Source of the DNA: an uncultured Roseburia sp.
Lineage (GTDB): Bacteria; Bacillota; Clostridia; Lachnospirales; Lachnospiraceae
Assembly (NCBI GenBank): GCA_944380515.1
Contig: CALWHT010000023.1
Location: 1 to 64,000, forward strand
DNA: 64,000 bases
Direction of reading: 5' to 3'
The notes beneath the pieces are model-generated. The model searched no databases and was not told where the DNA came from. It saw only the letters and a list, made by a program, of their open reading frames with translations. The first letter of the stretch is position 1. Each line of letters opens with the position of its first letter. The position numbers were made by a program, and so were the translations under genes. Of the stretch, positions 32,080-39,988 are shown one piece after another.

Positions 32080-32457
32080 CTATTTTAAAGTTACTTTTGC
32101 GCCTTCTGCCTCAAGTTTAGCCTTGATGTCCTCAGCGGTAGCCTTGTCAGCTGCCTCTTTTAATACCTTCGGAGCGCCGTCTACAAGGTCTTTTGCTTCT
32201 TTTAAGCCTAAGCCGGTAGCTTCACGAACAACTTTGATAACCTTAACTTTGTTCGGGCCAACCTCGGTCAGCTCTACGTCGAACTCTGTCTTCTCCTCAG
32301 CTGCTGCTGCCTCACCGCCGCCTGCTGCTGCAACTACAACGCCTGCTGCTGCGGATACACCGAACTCTTCTTCGCAAGCTTTTACCAGTTCATTTAACTC
32401 TAATACGCTTAACTCTTTGATCGCATCGATAAATTCTGCTGTTGTCAATTTTGCCAT
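32080..32457 (-). CDS. rplL: 50S ribosomal protein L7/L12
   Basis: This is the multicopy ribosomal stalk protein that recruits translational GTPases. The N-terminal dimerisation helix region ([21 protein letters not shown]), the alanine-rich hinge, and the C-terminal domain with [19 protein letters not shown] are all present. At 125 residues it is of standard length. It is co-transcribed with rplJ (83-nt gap) from the promoter at 33459-33487 and followed by a strong terminator. Confidence 0.98.
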   Translation of the reverse strand: MAKLTTAEFIDAIKELSVLELNELVKACEEEFGVSAAAGVVVAAAGGGEAAAAEEKTEFDVELTEVGPNKVKVIKVVREATGLGLKEAKDLVDGAPKVLKEAADKATAEDIKAKLEAEGAKVTLK

Positions 32458-32540
32458 TATCTTTTTCCTCCATTATCATTGATTTTGACGGCAGTCACTG
32501 CCGCGTTCAGATATCATTTCCTTCCGGATATCCCAGACAA

Positions 32541-33125
32541 TTATTCTGCCGGGGTCTCTGCCGGTTCTTCTGCAGCTGCTGCTTCTTCTGCCGGAGCAGC
32601 TTCCTCCGCCGGAGCCGCCGCTACTTCTGCGTCTGCTGCCGCACCGCCTTTTTCCGCAATCTGATTGAGAACGCGGGCAAGGTTGGTAATCGGAGACTGC
32701 ATGCTTCCAAGTAATCTGGAAAGCAGTTCTTCTCTTGACGGCACTGCCGCGATTGCTTTCATGCCTGTCTCATCATAAAAGCTGCCTTCTACAACACCGG
32801 CTTTGATTTCAAGTGCCGGAGCAGTCTTTGCAAACTTTGCAAGAACTCTTGCCGGAGCGGTTGCGTCTGTCGTAGAGATTGCGAAAGCATTCGGTCCTTC
32901 CAGAACGTCCTTTAAGCTTTCGAACTCTGTACCTTCGATCGCACGGCTTACCAGGGTATTCTTGTATACCTTGTAAGTCACTCCAGCTTCTCTTAAGGCT
33001 TTACGCAACTGTGTGTCTTCTGCCACGGTAAGTCCACGGTAGTCAACAACTACAACCGACTGCGCGTCTTTGATGTTTTCAGAAATCTCCTGTACGATAG
33101 GCTGTTTAAGTTCTACTTTTGCCAC
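32541..33125 (-). CDS. rplJ: 50S ribosomal protein L10 with acidic Ala/Glu tail
   Basis: L10 anchors L7/L12 dimers to the ribosome. The core (VAKVELKQPIVQEISENIKD, VVVDYRGLTVAEDTQLRKAL, VYKNTLVSRAIEGT) is typical. After the L12-binding helix there is a ~35-residue tail made almost only of Ala, Glu and Pro (AAPAEEAAPAEEAAAAEEP), making 194 residues compared with about 165-175 in most bacteria. The start is the GTG at 33125 with AGGAGGTG 8 nt upstream; the long upstream open frame runs through the leader and is not coding. L10-L12 complexes usually repress this operon through the leader. Confidence 0.97.
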   Translation of the reverse strand: MAKVELKQPIVQEISENIKDAQSVVVVDYRGLTVAEDTQLRKALREAGVTYKVYKNTLVSRAIEGTEFESLKDVLEGPNAFAISTTDATAPARVLAKFAKTAPALEIKAGVVEGSFYDETGMKAIAAVPSREELLSRLLGSMQSPITNLARVLNQIAEKGGAAADAEVAAAPAEEAAPAEEAAAAEEPAETPAE

Positions 33126-33280
33126 GAATCGTGCACCTCCTTTTATTATTTTTGACGACGGGAAACTTTCCGCCGTACCGCACCGGGCAATCTGCCCAAT
33201 GCCTACTGCATAAAAGACTTTGAGGTATGTCAAACCGATTCTTCCGAAGCACAGACGCCGTGTCTGCCCTCCACGGAAAT

Positions 33281-33455
33281 AAAAAAACTCTCTGCAAAGA
33301 CAGAGAGGGTCGGTTAAAAATTCACTCTTAGATTATCGCTAACACTAAGATTCCCTCGGTAGGTCGTCTTACGTTTGCGCCCTGCGGCACCTACTGTCTT
33401 CGGCATATATGCAAGTCGCTGTCTGCGCCGGCTTCGCCGGACACATTCAACGCCT
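33281..33455 (-). promoter_or_regulatory. L10 leader of rplJL with attenuator hairpin
   Basis: The ~330-nt 5' region of rplJ is non-coding and structured, in the position of the Firmicute ribosomal L10 leader. At its downstream end is a perfect 7-bp hairpin (33301-33307 with 33288-33294) followed by seven T on the minus strand, 33287-33281. That is an intrinsic terminator about 155 nt before the rplJ start and fits premature termination as the control mechanism. The leader identity is by position and layout; I did not align it to the RNA family. Confidence 0.7.
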
Positions 33456-33458
33456 TGC

Positions 33459-33487
33459 ATTATAACATTGTATATTACGGCTGTCAA
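33459..33487 (-). promoter_or_regulatory. SigA promoter of rplJ-rplL
   Basis: On the minus strand TTGACA (33487-33482) is followed after exactly 17 nt by TATAAT (33464-33459). Both are perfect consensus. It lies about 40 nt past the rplA stop codon, with no clear terminator between. Confidence 0.92.
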
Positions 33488-33527
33488 CAAAATTCTGCCG
33501 CAATCTTAAATGATTTTTTGACGAAAA

Positions 33528-34223
33528 TTACTGTGCAATCTTTGTCACGTTTAATTTTACGCCCGGTCCCATCGTAGAAGCAAGCGTCGCGCTTCTGATG
33601 TACTGACCTTTTAAGCTTGCAGGCTTCGCCTTGTTGATAGCACCCATAAGGGTCTGGAAGTTGTCGCTCAACTGCTCTTCTGTGAAAGAAGCTTTTCCCA
33701 CTGGCACATGGATAATGTTTGTTTTGTCCAATCTGTACTCAATCTTACCAGCCTTGATGTCGTTGACAGCCTTCGTCACATCCATCGTAACCGTTCCTGC
33801 TTTCGGGTTCGGCATTAAGCCCTTCGGTCCAAGGACACGTCCCAGACGTCCTACCACACCCATCATATCAGGCGTAGCAACAACAACGTCGAAATCAAGC
33901 CATCCTTCGTTCTGAATCTTCGGAATCAATTCCTCTCCGCCAACGAAGTCTGCTCCCGCTGCCTGTGCCTCGTCCAGCTTGGTTCCCTTTGCAAAAACCA
34001 AAACCTTTACGGTCTTTCCGGTTCCGTGCGGCAGTACAACCGCGCCGCGAATCTGCTGCTCTGCATGACGACCATCACAACCGGTTCTGATGTGAAGCTC
34101 GATTGTTTCATCAAATTTCGCTGTAGCGTTTTTCTTTACCAGGCTGATTGCCTCAGCAACATCATACTGAGCAGCCTTATCAAAACCCTTTACAGCTTCC
34201 TGATATTTCTTTCCTCTTTTCAT
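33528..34223 (-). CDS. rplA: 50S ribosomal protein L1
   Basis: L1 forms the mobile stalk near the ribosomal E site and is a translational repressor in many bacteria. The sequence contains the family signatures [20 protein letters not shown] and [20 protein letters not shown]. At 231 residues it has standard length. AGGAGG lies 9 nt before the ATG. It is the last gene of the rpmG-secE-nusG-rplK-rplA unit. The 161-nt gap from rplK holds two hairpins that could be involved in regulation. Confidence 0.98.
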   Translation of the reverse strand: MKRGKKYQEAVKGFDKAAQYDVAEAISLVKKNATAKFDETIELHIRTGCDGRHAEQQIRGAVVLPHGTGKTVKVLVFAKGTKLDEAQAAGADFVGGEELIPKIQNEGWLDFDVVVATPDMMGVVGRLGRVLGPKGLMPNPKAGTVTMDVTKAVNDIKAGKIEYRLDKTNIIHVPVGKASFTEEQLSDNFQTLMGAINKAKPASLKGQYIRSATLASTMGPGVKLNVTKIAQ

Positions 34224-34241
34224 TTAAAAAAACCTCCTGGT

Positions 34242-34351
34242 GGTGATATCGGGAGAGGGTCCCTCCCACATACTTGTTCAAATTCATTTACGGGAAACGC
34301 CGGTTCTGCGCCCCCTTATTTTCTCAGAAGAACACCGCTTTTGCGTTCTTC
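34242..34351 (-). promoter_or_regulatory. Hairpins in the rplK-rplA intercistronic gap
   Basis: Two stems are visible on the minus strand. One has 10-nt perfect arms TCAGAAGAAC / GTTCTTCTGA around an 11-nt loop (34321-34351). The other is a 7-bp GC-rich stem, GGGAGGG-ACC-CTCTCCC, placed shortly before the rplA ribosome binding site. Neither has a T-run. L1 is known in other bacteria to bind its own mRNA; a link here is inference. Confidence 0.3.
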
Positions 34352-34384
34352 TGATGCATTGTCGTCCACGCGCGACGATTCTGT

Positions 34385-34810
34385 TTATTCCTCTACAGCA
34401 ACGCCCATGCTTCTTGCGGTTCCCGCAATCATGCTCATTGCAGCCTCTAAGGATGCCGCATTTAAATCCGGCATTTTCAGCTCTGCGATTTCCTGGATCT
34501 TCGCTTTGGAAATTGTCGCAACCTTAGTCTTGTTCGGCGTAGCGGAACCGGACTTGATGTTGCAGGCCTTCTTAATTAATACGGGTGCAGGCGGTGTCTT
34601 GGTCACGAAGCTGAAGCTTCTGTCTGCATATACCGTAATTACTACCGGGATAATTAAGTCTCCCTGATCAGCGGTTCTCGCATTGAACTGCTTTGTGAAC
34701 TCTACGATGTTCACACCGTGCTGTCCAAGTGCAGGTCCAACCGGAGGAGCCGGTGTAGCCTTGCCGGCCGGAATCTGCAGTTTGATATATCCTTCTACTT
34801 TCTTTGCCAT
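34385..34810 (-). CDS. rplK: 50S ribosomal protein L11
   Basis: L11 binds the GTPase-associated centre of 23S rRNA and is needed for RelA-type stringent signalling. The N-terminal [20 protein letters not shown] and the C-terminal [14 protein letters not shown] are diagnostic. The length, 141 residues, is standard. It lies between nusG (64-nt gap) and rplA. Confidence 0.98.
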   Translation of the reverse strand: MAKKVEGYIKLQIPAGKATPAPPVGPALGQHGVNIVEFTKQFNARTADQGDLIIPVVITVYADRSFSFVTKTPPAPVLIKKACNIKSGSATPNKTKVATISKAKIQEIAELKMPDLNAASLEAAMSMIAGTARSMGVAVEE

Positions 34811-34874
34811 TGGAATTGCCTCCTTATTTCATTTTCCAACATATACCGGGGCGTTCCCCGGTTTCGTACTTTGC

Positions 34875-35393
34875 TCAGTTGCTGAGCTTTACATCTGCGA
34901 AACTTATTTCTACCGGCGTCTCGCGGCCGAAAAGTTCTACATTGATGGTTACGCTCTGTTTGCTGTGGTTCATCGCCTGAATAACGCCGATGGTATCCTT
35001 CCAGACGCCTCCCGTCACCACGACGGTGTCCCCTTCCTTAAAGTCAACCTCAATGTTTTCCGTCTTGATTCCCAAGGGCTTCATTTCCATGTCGGTAAGC
35101 GGTACCGGCTTGCTTCCCGGACCGACAAATCCGGTGACGCCACGGGTATTTCTGACAACATACCAGGTATCGTCGTTCATAATCATATGAATCAGCACAT
35201 AGCCCGGAAACATCTTCTTTGACACGGATTTCTTGGCGCCGTTTTTTATTTCGACAACGTCCTGCATCGGAACACGGACCTCTAAAATCTGGTCCTCCAG
35301 ATGTCTGTTTTCAATTGTCTTGTCAATGTTCGCTTTTACCTTATTCTCATAACCTGAGTAGGTATGAACAACATACCAGTGTGCCTCTGCCAT
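34875..35393 (-). CDS. nusG: Transcription termination/antitermination factor NusG
   Basis: NusG binds the RNA polymerase clamp and modulates pausing and termination. The N-terminal NGN domain reads AEAHWYVVHTYSGYENKVK and FPGYVLIHMIMNDDTWYVVR. The C-terminal KOW domain includes FKEGDTVVVTGGVWKDTIG. The length, 172 residues, is typical. It follows secE by 18 nt. Confidence 0.97.
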   Translation of the reverse strand: MAEAHWYVVHTYSGYENKVKANIDKTIENRHLEDQILEVRVPMQDVVEIKNGAKKSVSKKMFPGYVLIHMIMNDDTWYVVRNTRGVTGFVGPGSKPVPLTDMEMKPLGIKTENIEVDFKEGDTVVVTGGVWKDTIGVIQAMNHSKQSVTINVELFGRETPVEISFADVKLSN

Positions 35394-35411
35394 AAAATCA
35401 CTCCGCCTCCA

Positions 35412-35627
35412 TTAAAAACTAATACCTACAAGGAAATCAACACCATACGAAATGATGAAATCCATAAGTGCGATGATAAGACCCAATACAACAGATACCG
35501 CGATAACTGCCGTGGTCTGTCTTACCAGTGATTTTTTGTCCGGCCAGATAATTTTCTTAAATTCGGCCGAAAGACCGGTGAACCAGTTCTCCTTCGGAGC
35601 TTTCTCTATCTTCTCGGTTTCTCCCAT
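35412..35627 (-). CDS. secE: Preprotein translocase subunit SecE
   Basis: This small essential subunit of the SecYEG channel clamps SecY. The 71-residue protein has the conserved cytoplasmic helix AEFKKIIWPDKKSLVRQT followed by a single transmembrane helix (AVSVVLGLIIALMDFIISYG), the normal single-span Firmicute form. It is placed between rpmG and nusG as usual. Confidence 0.96.
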   Translation of the reverse strand: MGETEKIEKAPKENWFTGLSAEFKKIIWPDKKSLVRQTTAVIAVSVVLGLIIALMDFIISYGVDFLVGISF

Positions 35628-35650
35628 TTTCTCACTCCTTTATCGCTGTC

Positions 35651-35800
35651 TTATTTGGTTTCCTTGTGTAACGTGTGAGTTCTGCAGAATCTGCAATACT
35701 TCTTTGTCTCCATTCTGTCCGGATGAGCTTTCTTGTCTTTTGTCGTATTATAGTTACGATTCTTGCACTCCGTACATGCCAATGTTATTTTTGTGCGCAC
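35651..35800 (-). CDS. rpmG: 50S ribosomal protein L33
   Basis: A 49-residue protein translated from a GTG at 35800 with GGAGGTG 6 nt upstream. It begins [20 protein letters not shown] and has two CxxC pairs (CTEC and CRFC), so it is the zinc-ribbon form of L33. It is the first annotated gene of the rpmG-secE-nusG-rplK-rplA unit and lies 23 nt before secE. Confidence 0.95.
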   Translation of the reverse strand: MRTKITLACTECKNRNYNTTKDKKAHPDRMETKKYCRFCRTHTLHKETK

Positions 35801-35814
35801 AACTTCCACCTCCA

Positions 35815-35919
35815 TTAAAATTCTTTGTGCTTTTTTGCCTTCTGCCCGTTCCCGGCAGTTTTCTTAAGAAGCAGCGACAGCTTCCTAAAAAAAGGCATAA
35901 AAAAAAGACCTACTTCCAT
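35815..35919 (-). CDS. Candidate leaderless small ORF in the rpmG leader (34 aa)
   Basis: From an ATG at 35919, only about three bases after the predicted transcription start, an open frame encodes a 34-residue basic peptide beginning [14 protein letters not shown] and ending KKHKEF. Its TAA directly abuts the GGAGG of rpmG. It has no ribosome binding site of its own, so it would need leaderless initiation. It may be a leader peptide or chance; I do not recognise it. Confidence 0.25.
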   Translation of the reverse strand: MEVGLFFMPFFRKLSLLLKKTAGNGQKAKKHKEF

Positions 35920-35928
35920 CGCCAATCT

Positions 35929-35957
35929 AATATAACACAATCCTATATTTGCGTCAA
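35929..35957 (-). promoter_or_regulatory. SigA promoter of rpmG-secE-nusG-rplK-rplA
   Basis: On the minus strand TTGACG (35957-35952) is followed after 17 nt by TATATT (35934-35929), each one mismatch from consensus. Transcription would start near 35922. It is divergent from the FliD-like gene, which starts about 205 nt away on the plus strand. Confidence 0.82.
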
Positions 35958-36163
35958 TAACTTTTTGCTTTTCGTTTCAAAAGCTTTTTTCACATTTTCT
36001 TCACATTCCCTCTAATATTTTTTGCCCTATTCTCCGAAATAGAACTAAAGAGTGCATATATCTTTGTTTTATTTCCCCTACATCTGTCAGTTGCTGGCGC
36101 ACGGATGCAGCCTTTTACAACCGACAGCGTATATTATTTCATGGAAGAAAGGAGGGGTTTCTT

Positions 36164-37459
36164 ATGGCCGCCATTGACAGCGCCTATCATTATTACCTGA
36201 GCACTTATGGCACTTCCGGCGTTTCACGTTATGATACGCACAAGAAAAGCCAGCTTCGTGCAATTTATAACCAGATGGTAAAAACAAACAAAGACGCTCC
36301 TCTGTATAAGTTCAAAAATCCGGGGGATGTGAAGAAGTTCGCGATTGACGTTAAGGAACATACCCGTTCGATGCAAAATGTCATCGCTTCCCTCTCCGAC
36401 TCCGGCGAGGGAATCGAAAGTGTCTTTCACAAAAAAATTGCTCAGTCCTCCGATGAGGATGTCGTAAGCGCAGAGTTTATCGGTCAGAATCAGGATATCG
36501 ACAGTTCCATGCATTTTGACGTGGAGGTACAGCAGCTTGCCGCCCCGCAGGTAAATCTGGGCGTATTTCTCGTAAGCGGCAGGCACGACATCAAGCCCGG
36601 CTCCTACAGCTTCGACCTGACGACCGATTTGAATTCCTATGAGTTCCAATATACGGTAGGCGAACGCGACACCAATCGCGATGTTCAGGAAAAGCTTATG
36701 CGGCTGATCGGTTCCGCAGGTGTCGGAATCAAGGCCGAGATTGTCGAGGATGAGGAAGGGCGCGGCGCGCTTCGGCTGGAATCGCGGCAGACAGGGCTCT
36801 CCGAAAACCAGAATTATCTTTTTGAGATACTCCCTTCGGCAGACAGCGCCTCCATTCGTGCCATGCGCACGCTCGGAATTGATAATATCCAGCAGATGGC
36901 CCGCAATTCTTCTTTTTTACTGAACGGCACGGAGCACACCTCGCTGTCAAATACCTTTACGGTAAATAACGAATTTGAGCTTACGTTAAACAGACCGAGT
37001 GAAAACGGCTCTGCCGCGCAGATAGGCTTTAAGGCAAATGCAGACGCCATCGCGGATAATGTGCAGTCTCTGGTGAACGTATATAATAACCTGATTCAGC
37101 TCGGCTATGATTACGCCGACACACAGCAGTCGGGGCGGCTGGTCCGCAATTTGTCAAACGCGGTGAAGCCTTACTATAATGAATTCGAGGCATACGGCCT
37201 GCAGCTTGAGAAAGACGGCAGGATCACCGTTGACCGCAGCCTTTTAACGGATGCGGTAACCTCAGAGGATGCCGGGAACTGCTTTACCGCTCTGAACCAC
37301 TTTAAGGACGACTTAAACAACGTGGCTGCCGAAACGTCGGTAGACCCGTTGAGCTACGCCGATAAAGTATTAATTGCCTACAAGAATCCGGTACATAATT
37401 TTACGGCGCCTTATGTGTCCTCCATTTATTCGGGAATGATGCTCGACCGGTATTGTTAA
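36164..37459 (+). CDS. FliD-like flagellar cap protein, 431 aa
   Basis: The only confident plus-strand gene. The middle and C-terminal parts resemble FliD (hook-associated protein 2). Features are FDVEVQQLAAPQ near residue 118, ASSFLLNGTE-type NSSFLLNGTEHTS, and the C-terminal helical ADNVQSLVNVYNNLIQLGYD with SRLVRNL-like SGRLVRNLSN. The N-terminus (SAYHYYLSTYGTSGVSRYD) lacks the usual GIDTNSIV start, so this is a divergent member. It would form or resemble the cap that folds flagellin at the filament tip. AAGGAGGGG lies 6 nt before the ATG. No other flagellar assembly genes are in the window except the flagellin-like gene about 5 kb away. Its 3' end converges with the glycosyltransferase genes on a shared terminator. 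Confidence 0.6.
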   Translation: MAAIDSAYHYYLSTYGTSGVSRYDTHKKSQLRAIYNQMVKTNKDAPLYKFKNPGDVKKFAIDVKEHTRSMQNVIASLSDSGEGIESVFHKKIAQSSDEDVVSAEFIGQNQDIDSSMHFDVEVQQLAAPQVNLGVFLVSGRHDIKPGSYSFDLTTDLNSYEFQYTVGERDTNRDVQEKLMRLIGSAGVGIKAEIVEDEEGRGALRLESRQTGLSENQNYLFEILPSADSASIRAMRTLGIDNIQQMARNSSFLLNGTEHTSLSNTFTVNNEFELTLNRPSENGSAAQIGFKANADAIADNVQSLVNVYNNLIQLGYDYADTQQSGRLVRNLSNAVKPYYNEFEAYGLQLEKDGRITVDRSLLTDAVTSEDAGNCFTALNHFKDDLNNVAAETSVDPLSYADKVLIAYKNPVHNFTAPYVSSIYSGMMLDRYC

Positions 37460-37478
37460 TCGCACGGCTTATGATCAT

Positions 37479-37536
37479 AAACCGGGCGCCGCATTTACTG
37501 TATACAACATCAGACAGTAAATGCGGCGCCCGGTTT
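37479..37536. terminator. Strong convergent terminator, 23-bp perfect stem
   Basis: Arms 37479-37501 and 37514-37536 are perfectly complementary over 23 nt with a 12-nt loop. A T-rich run (ttcttttc) follows on the plus strand, serving the FliD-like gene. On the minus strand the tail is less T-rich, but the stem probably also stops transcription from the glycosyltransferase genes. Confidence 0.92.
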
Positions 37537-37542
37537 TTCTTT

Positions 37543-38724
37543 TCAGGTATTCGTTTCCACTGAATTGTCAGCCACGATTTGAAGCATGGTACGGATTCTT
37601 TCTATATAATTATGATGCTCCCTGACCTTTCTGCAGCCGTTTTCGGCAATGCTGCGGCGTTCTTCCTCATGCGCGAGATAATACGCCGCCTTTTCGCACA
37701 AATCCTCCACTCCGTCAAAGCAGACCAAATCTTCCCCTTCTTTAAAGTAATACGGCAGCTCCGCCTGATAGTTGGTCATCAAAAAGCCCCCAGCCCCCAA
37801 TACATCCCAGACGCGAAGCGGAATTCCGCTCTTAATGTTCGGGATTGTAAAGTTCAGGTTAATTTTAGACATGTAAAACACTTTCGGCAGGACGCTCCAG
37901 TAATCCACAGAGCCGCAGTACTGAATCCTCAGCAGGTCGCTTACGTCGCTGTTGCTGTACACATTGACGCGAAAGCGTTTTGACAATTCAATCAGCGCCC
38001 GGCGCCGCTCAACCTCAGCGATTTTAAAGCCAAGCACCGTAGTCTGAAAAATCAGCCCCAAATCCGAAAAGGAGCCCTCGGATTTTTCCAGCCGAAAATA
38101 TTCCTGAAGCTGCTCGAGTATATCCGTCGTCAGCATCGGCTCTACAATATTCGCCCCGCTGACGTTTAACTGCGCTTCAATCACGGCATCAAAATATCCC
38201 CTTAAGTACTCCGGCAGCTTTTTCTTTAACCTGTCATAGGAATTTCTTTCGTAAAGGCTCCCCACAAACGCGATGTCTCCCCGGTATTTCGGCAAATCCT
38301 CCGCTTCCTTAAGGACGGTTTCTATCCGGTCTGCATCCACCGCCAGCGGAAGATACCAGATATGTTTCACTCCCATTTCCCGAAATTCCAGATAGTTGGT
38401 TTTGTCAAACGTAAAAATATAGTTGCAGCTATGGAACACCGACTCGTGGTACATGCTGATCAACGGATTGTCACAGCTCCAGGACACATACGGAATCCCC
38501 CGTCTCTGACAGACATTGGAAATCAGCGCAAAGTAGTTGACCGTAAATACCATGTCATAATGATTTTCCGCCAATTTGCGTTCAATCACCTGCTCAAATT
38601 CCGGATCTATGTCATAGCTCCCCAGCTTCTGCTCGATATTATCCACCGTATGTCCCAGCAAAAGGAAGGTCTGCTCGATGTCTCTGTAATTGTACGCTTT
38701 CCAGCGGTACATCAATATATGCAT
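37543..38724 (-). CDS. CgeB-like glycosyltransferase (group 1 type), 393 aa
   Basis: The protein resembles the CgeB/DUF3880 group of GT-B glycosyltransferases. The N-terminal half has FTVNYFALISNVCQRRGIPY and WSCDNPLISMY. The C-terminal nucleotide-sugar half has INLNFTIPNIKSGIPLRVWD, LGAGGFLMTNYQAELPYYF and DLVCFDGVEDL. The ATG at 38724 is chosen because GGGAGG lies 5 nt upstream and the protein then starts MHILMYRWKAYN; the frame extends 39 codons further without a ribosome site. Such proteins occur in spore-coat and flagellin glycosylation loci. Its position beside a FliD-like gene favours flagellin modification, by inference. A second relative lies 32 nt upstream. Confidence 0.78.
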   Translation of the reverse strand: MHILMYRWKAYNYRDIEQTFLLLGHTVDNIEQKLGSYDIDPEFEQVIERKLAENHYDMVFTVNYFALISNVCQRRGIPYVSWSCDNPLISMYHESVFHSCNYIFTFDKTNYLEFREMGVKHIWYLPLAVDADRIETVLKEAEDLPKYRGDIAFVGSLYERNSYDRLKKKLPEYLRGYFDAVIEAQLNVSGANIVEPMLTTDILEQLQEYFRLEKSEGSFSDLGLIFQTTVLGFKIAEVERRRALIELSKRFRVNVYSNSDVSDLLRIQYCGSVDYWSVLPKVFYMSKINLNFTIPNIKSGIPLRVWDVLGAGGFLMTNYQAELPYYFKEGEDLVCFDGVEDLCEKAAYYLAHEEERRSIAENGCRKVREHHNYIERIRTMLQIVADNSVETNT

Positions 38725-38756
38725 ATATTCCTCCCGTATCTTGCGCTTCCCTCGTG

Positions 38757-39947
38757 CTAAAAATAGTAATCCAGATATTCCAGAATCCAGTCTGCGCGGT
38801 TTTTCCACGTATGACGCTCCTTTGCGGCAAGATATCCACAATCCGCCATGTGCTGTGCTTCTTCCATGTGGCCAAATAAACGATATACCCGCTCCGGCAG
38901 TGTACGGATGTCCTTTAAGGAGAACATCACCAGCTCTTTTCCGTCCACAAATTCTCTGTTCAGGTAGGCGGAATCGTCCGTTACGACTGCCGCACCAGCC
39001 AGCATGCCGTTGAAAATCCGGTCGTGCGCCCCCGCCTTAAACCAGGTCATCGTGTTTAAGACGACCTTGCTGTCATTCATCAGCGGAAGTATCTGCGGGG
39101 CCAAAACCTTCCCTCCATATGTCAGATACGGGTTGTCGCTCCATTCACACTGATTCCAGCCAACGCCGTATGCCGTCACCCGGATTCCGCTCTCCACCAG
39201 AATACGCACTGCCTGTTCCCGGAAAAAGGACGTTGCATAGGAATCCAGAAAGCGCATTTTTACGATAATTTCATGCAGCCGCTGGTCGGAGAGATCATCC
39301 CTCTCTGTTTTTATGTAGTCCTCAATAGCCGCCTCCGTTGTTTTTTCGGGATGGCGCACCAATTCTCCCAGAACCTCCTGCGCCAGCGCAGCGCCGTCCA
39401 CCTCCGGAATAGAGGTTAAATCGGGGATCATTTTATCCACTGTGTAAATCGGAAGCGCCCCCGCATAGAGCACATCGATGCCACGCTCCTTAAGTGGCTT
39501 GTGCTTACAGCGCAGCTCCACTCCGGCATGCGGCAAAAAGTCCGTCCTGCGGATATTCGAAAAAAAACGCCGGATGTACTTTACATGATTGCGGTCGGTA
39601 CAGAGAATCAGGGCCGTACCCGGCGCATTGCGCAGCGGCTTTTCATAGTGAAACGGATGATCCATCAGAATATCCACATACGGAATTTCAAAGGCTTCCC
39701 AGAGATTTCTGCCGTCCGGAAGGGCAAGATTGTAGCCGAGATTATTAAAGGTAACACAGCAGAAGCTCTGTTCGGACGGCTGCCCCTCACGCAGCAGCTC
39801 TAAAAGTGCCTGCTTGCTCTGCCTCTCAAGACGGGCATCGTAAACAAAGGAGGCAAAGCCCAGCGCCTCGAAGACAGTTTTCAGTTCTTCGGTAAAGAGG
39901 TCTAAGGTGTCGTAGACACCGGTGAAATAGATGATGGTTTTTTTCAT
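38757..39947 (-). CDS. CgeB-like glycosyltransferase, 396 aa
   Basis: This is a second, divergent GT-B protein of the same type as its downstream neighbour. Visible features are PYVDILMDHPFHY, ALILCTDRNHVKYIRRFF, RVTAYGVGWNQCEW and the C-terminal MLAGAAVVTDDSAYLNREF / ELVMFSLKDIRTLPERVY. The start is the ATG at 39947 with AAGGAGG 6 nt upstream. It begins 41 nt after the jetC stop codon and no terminator lies between, so it could be transcribed from the Wadjet operon. Flagellin or other surface glycosylation is the likely role; substrate unknown. Confidence 0.72.
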   Translation of the reverse strand: MKKTIIYFTGVYDTLDLFTEELKTVFEALGFASFVYDARLERQSKQALLELLREGQPSEQSFCCVTFNNLGYNLALPDGRNLWEAFEIPYVDILMDHPFHYEKPLRNAPGTALILCTDRNHVKYIRRFFSNIRRTDFLPHAGVELRCKHKPLKERGIDVLYAGALPIYTVDKMIPDLTSIPEVDGAALAQEVLGELVRHPEKTTEAAIEDYIKTERDDLSDQRLHEIIVKMRFLDSYATSFFREQAVRILVESGIRVTAYGVGWNQCEWSDNPYLTYGGKVLAPQILPLMNDSKVVLNTMTWFKAGAHDRIFNGMLAGAAVVTDDSAYLNREFVDGKELVMFSLKDIRTLPERVYRLFGHMEEAQHMADCGYLAAKERHTWKNRADWILEYLDYYF

Positions 39948-39988
39948 AGAATACCTCCTTTTGCTGTTACCGTGCCGCAGTACCACCG

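Noticed and set aside
31818-32482. Several overlapping plus-strand frames across the rplL end and the GC-rich gap
   Set aside because: They run through a terminator and antisense to rplL. No ribosome sites; GC-rich non-coding DNA produces spurious open frames.
33126-33233. N-terminal extension of L10 into its leader
   Set aside because: The GTG at 33125 has a perfect AGGAGGTG site and the protein then starts as L10 normally does; the extension covers leader sequence.
36013-36040. Sigma-D-like promoter (TAAT-N17-CCGAAAT) for the FliD-like gene
   Set aside because: The spacer is two bases too long and both boxes have mismatches; I could not support it over chance.
35801-36163. A tRNA gene near rpmG-secE, as seen in some Firmicutes
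   Set aside because: No cloverleaf, no CCA-adjacent acceptor stem or TTCGANTC arm is visible there or elsewhere in the window.
38725-38841. 39-codon extension of the CgeB-like glycosyltransferase
   Set aside because: It overlaps the end of the upstream gene and lacks a ribosome site; GGAGG precedes the ATG at 38724.
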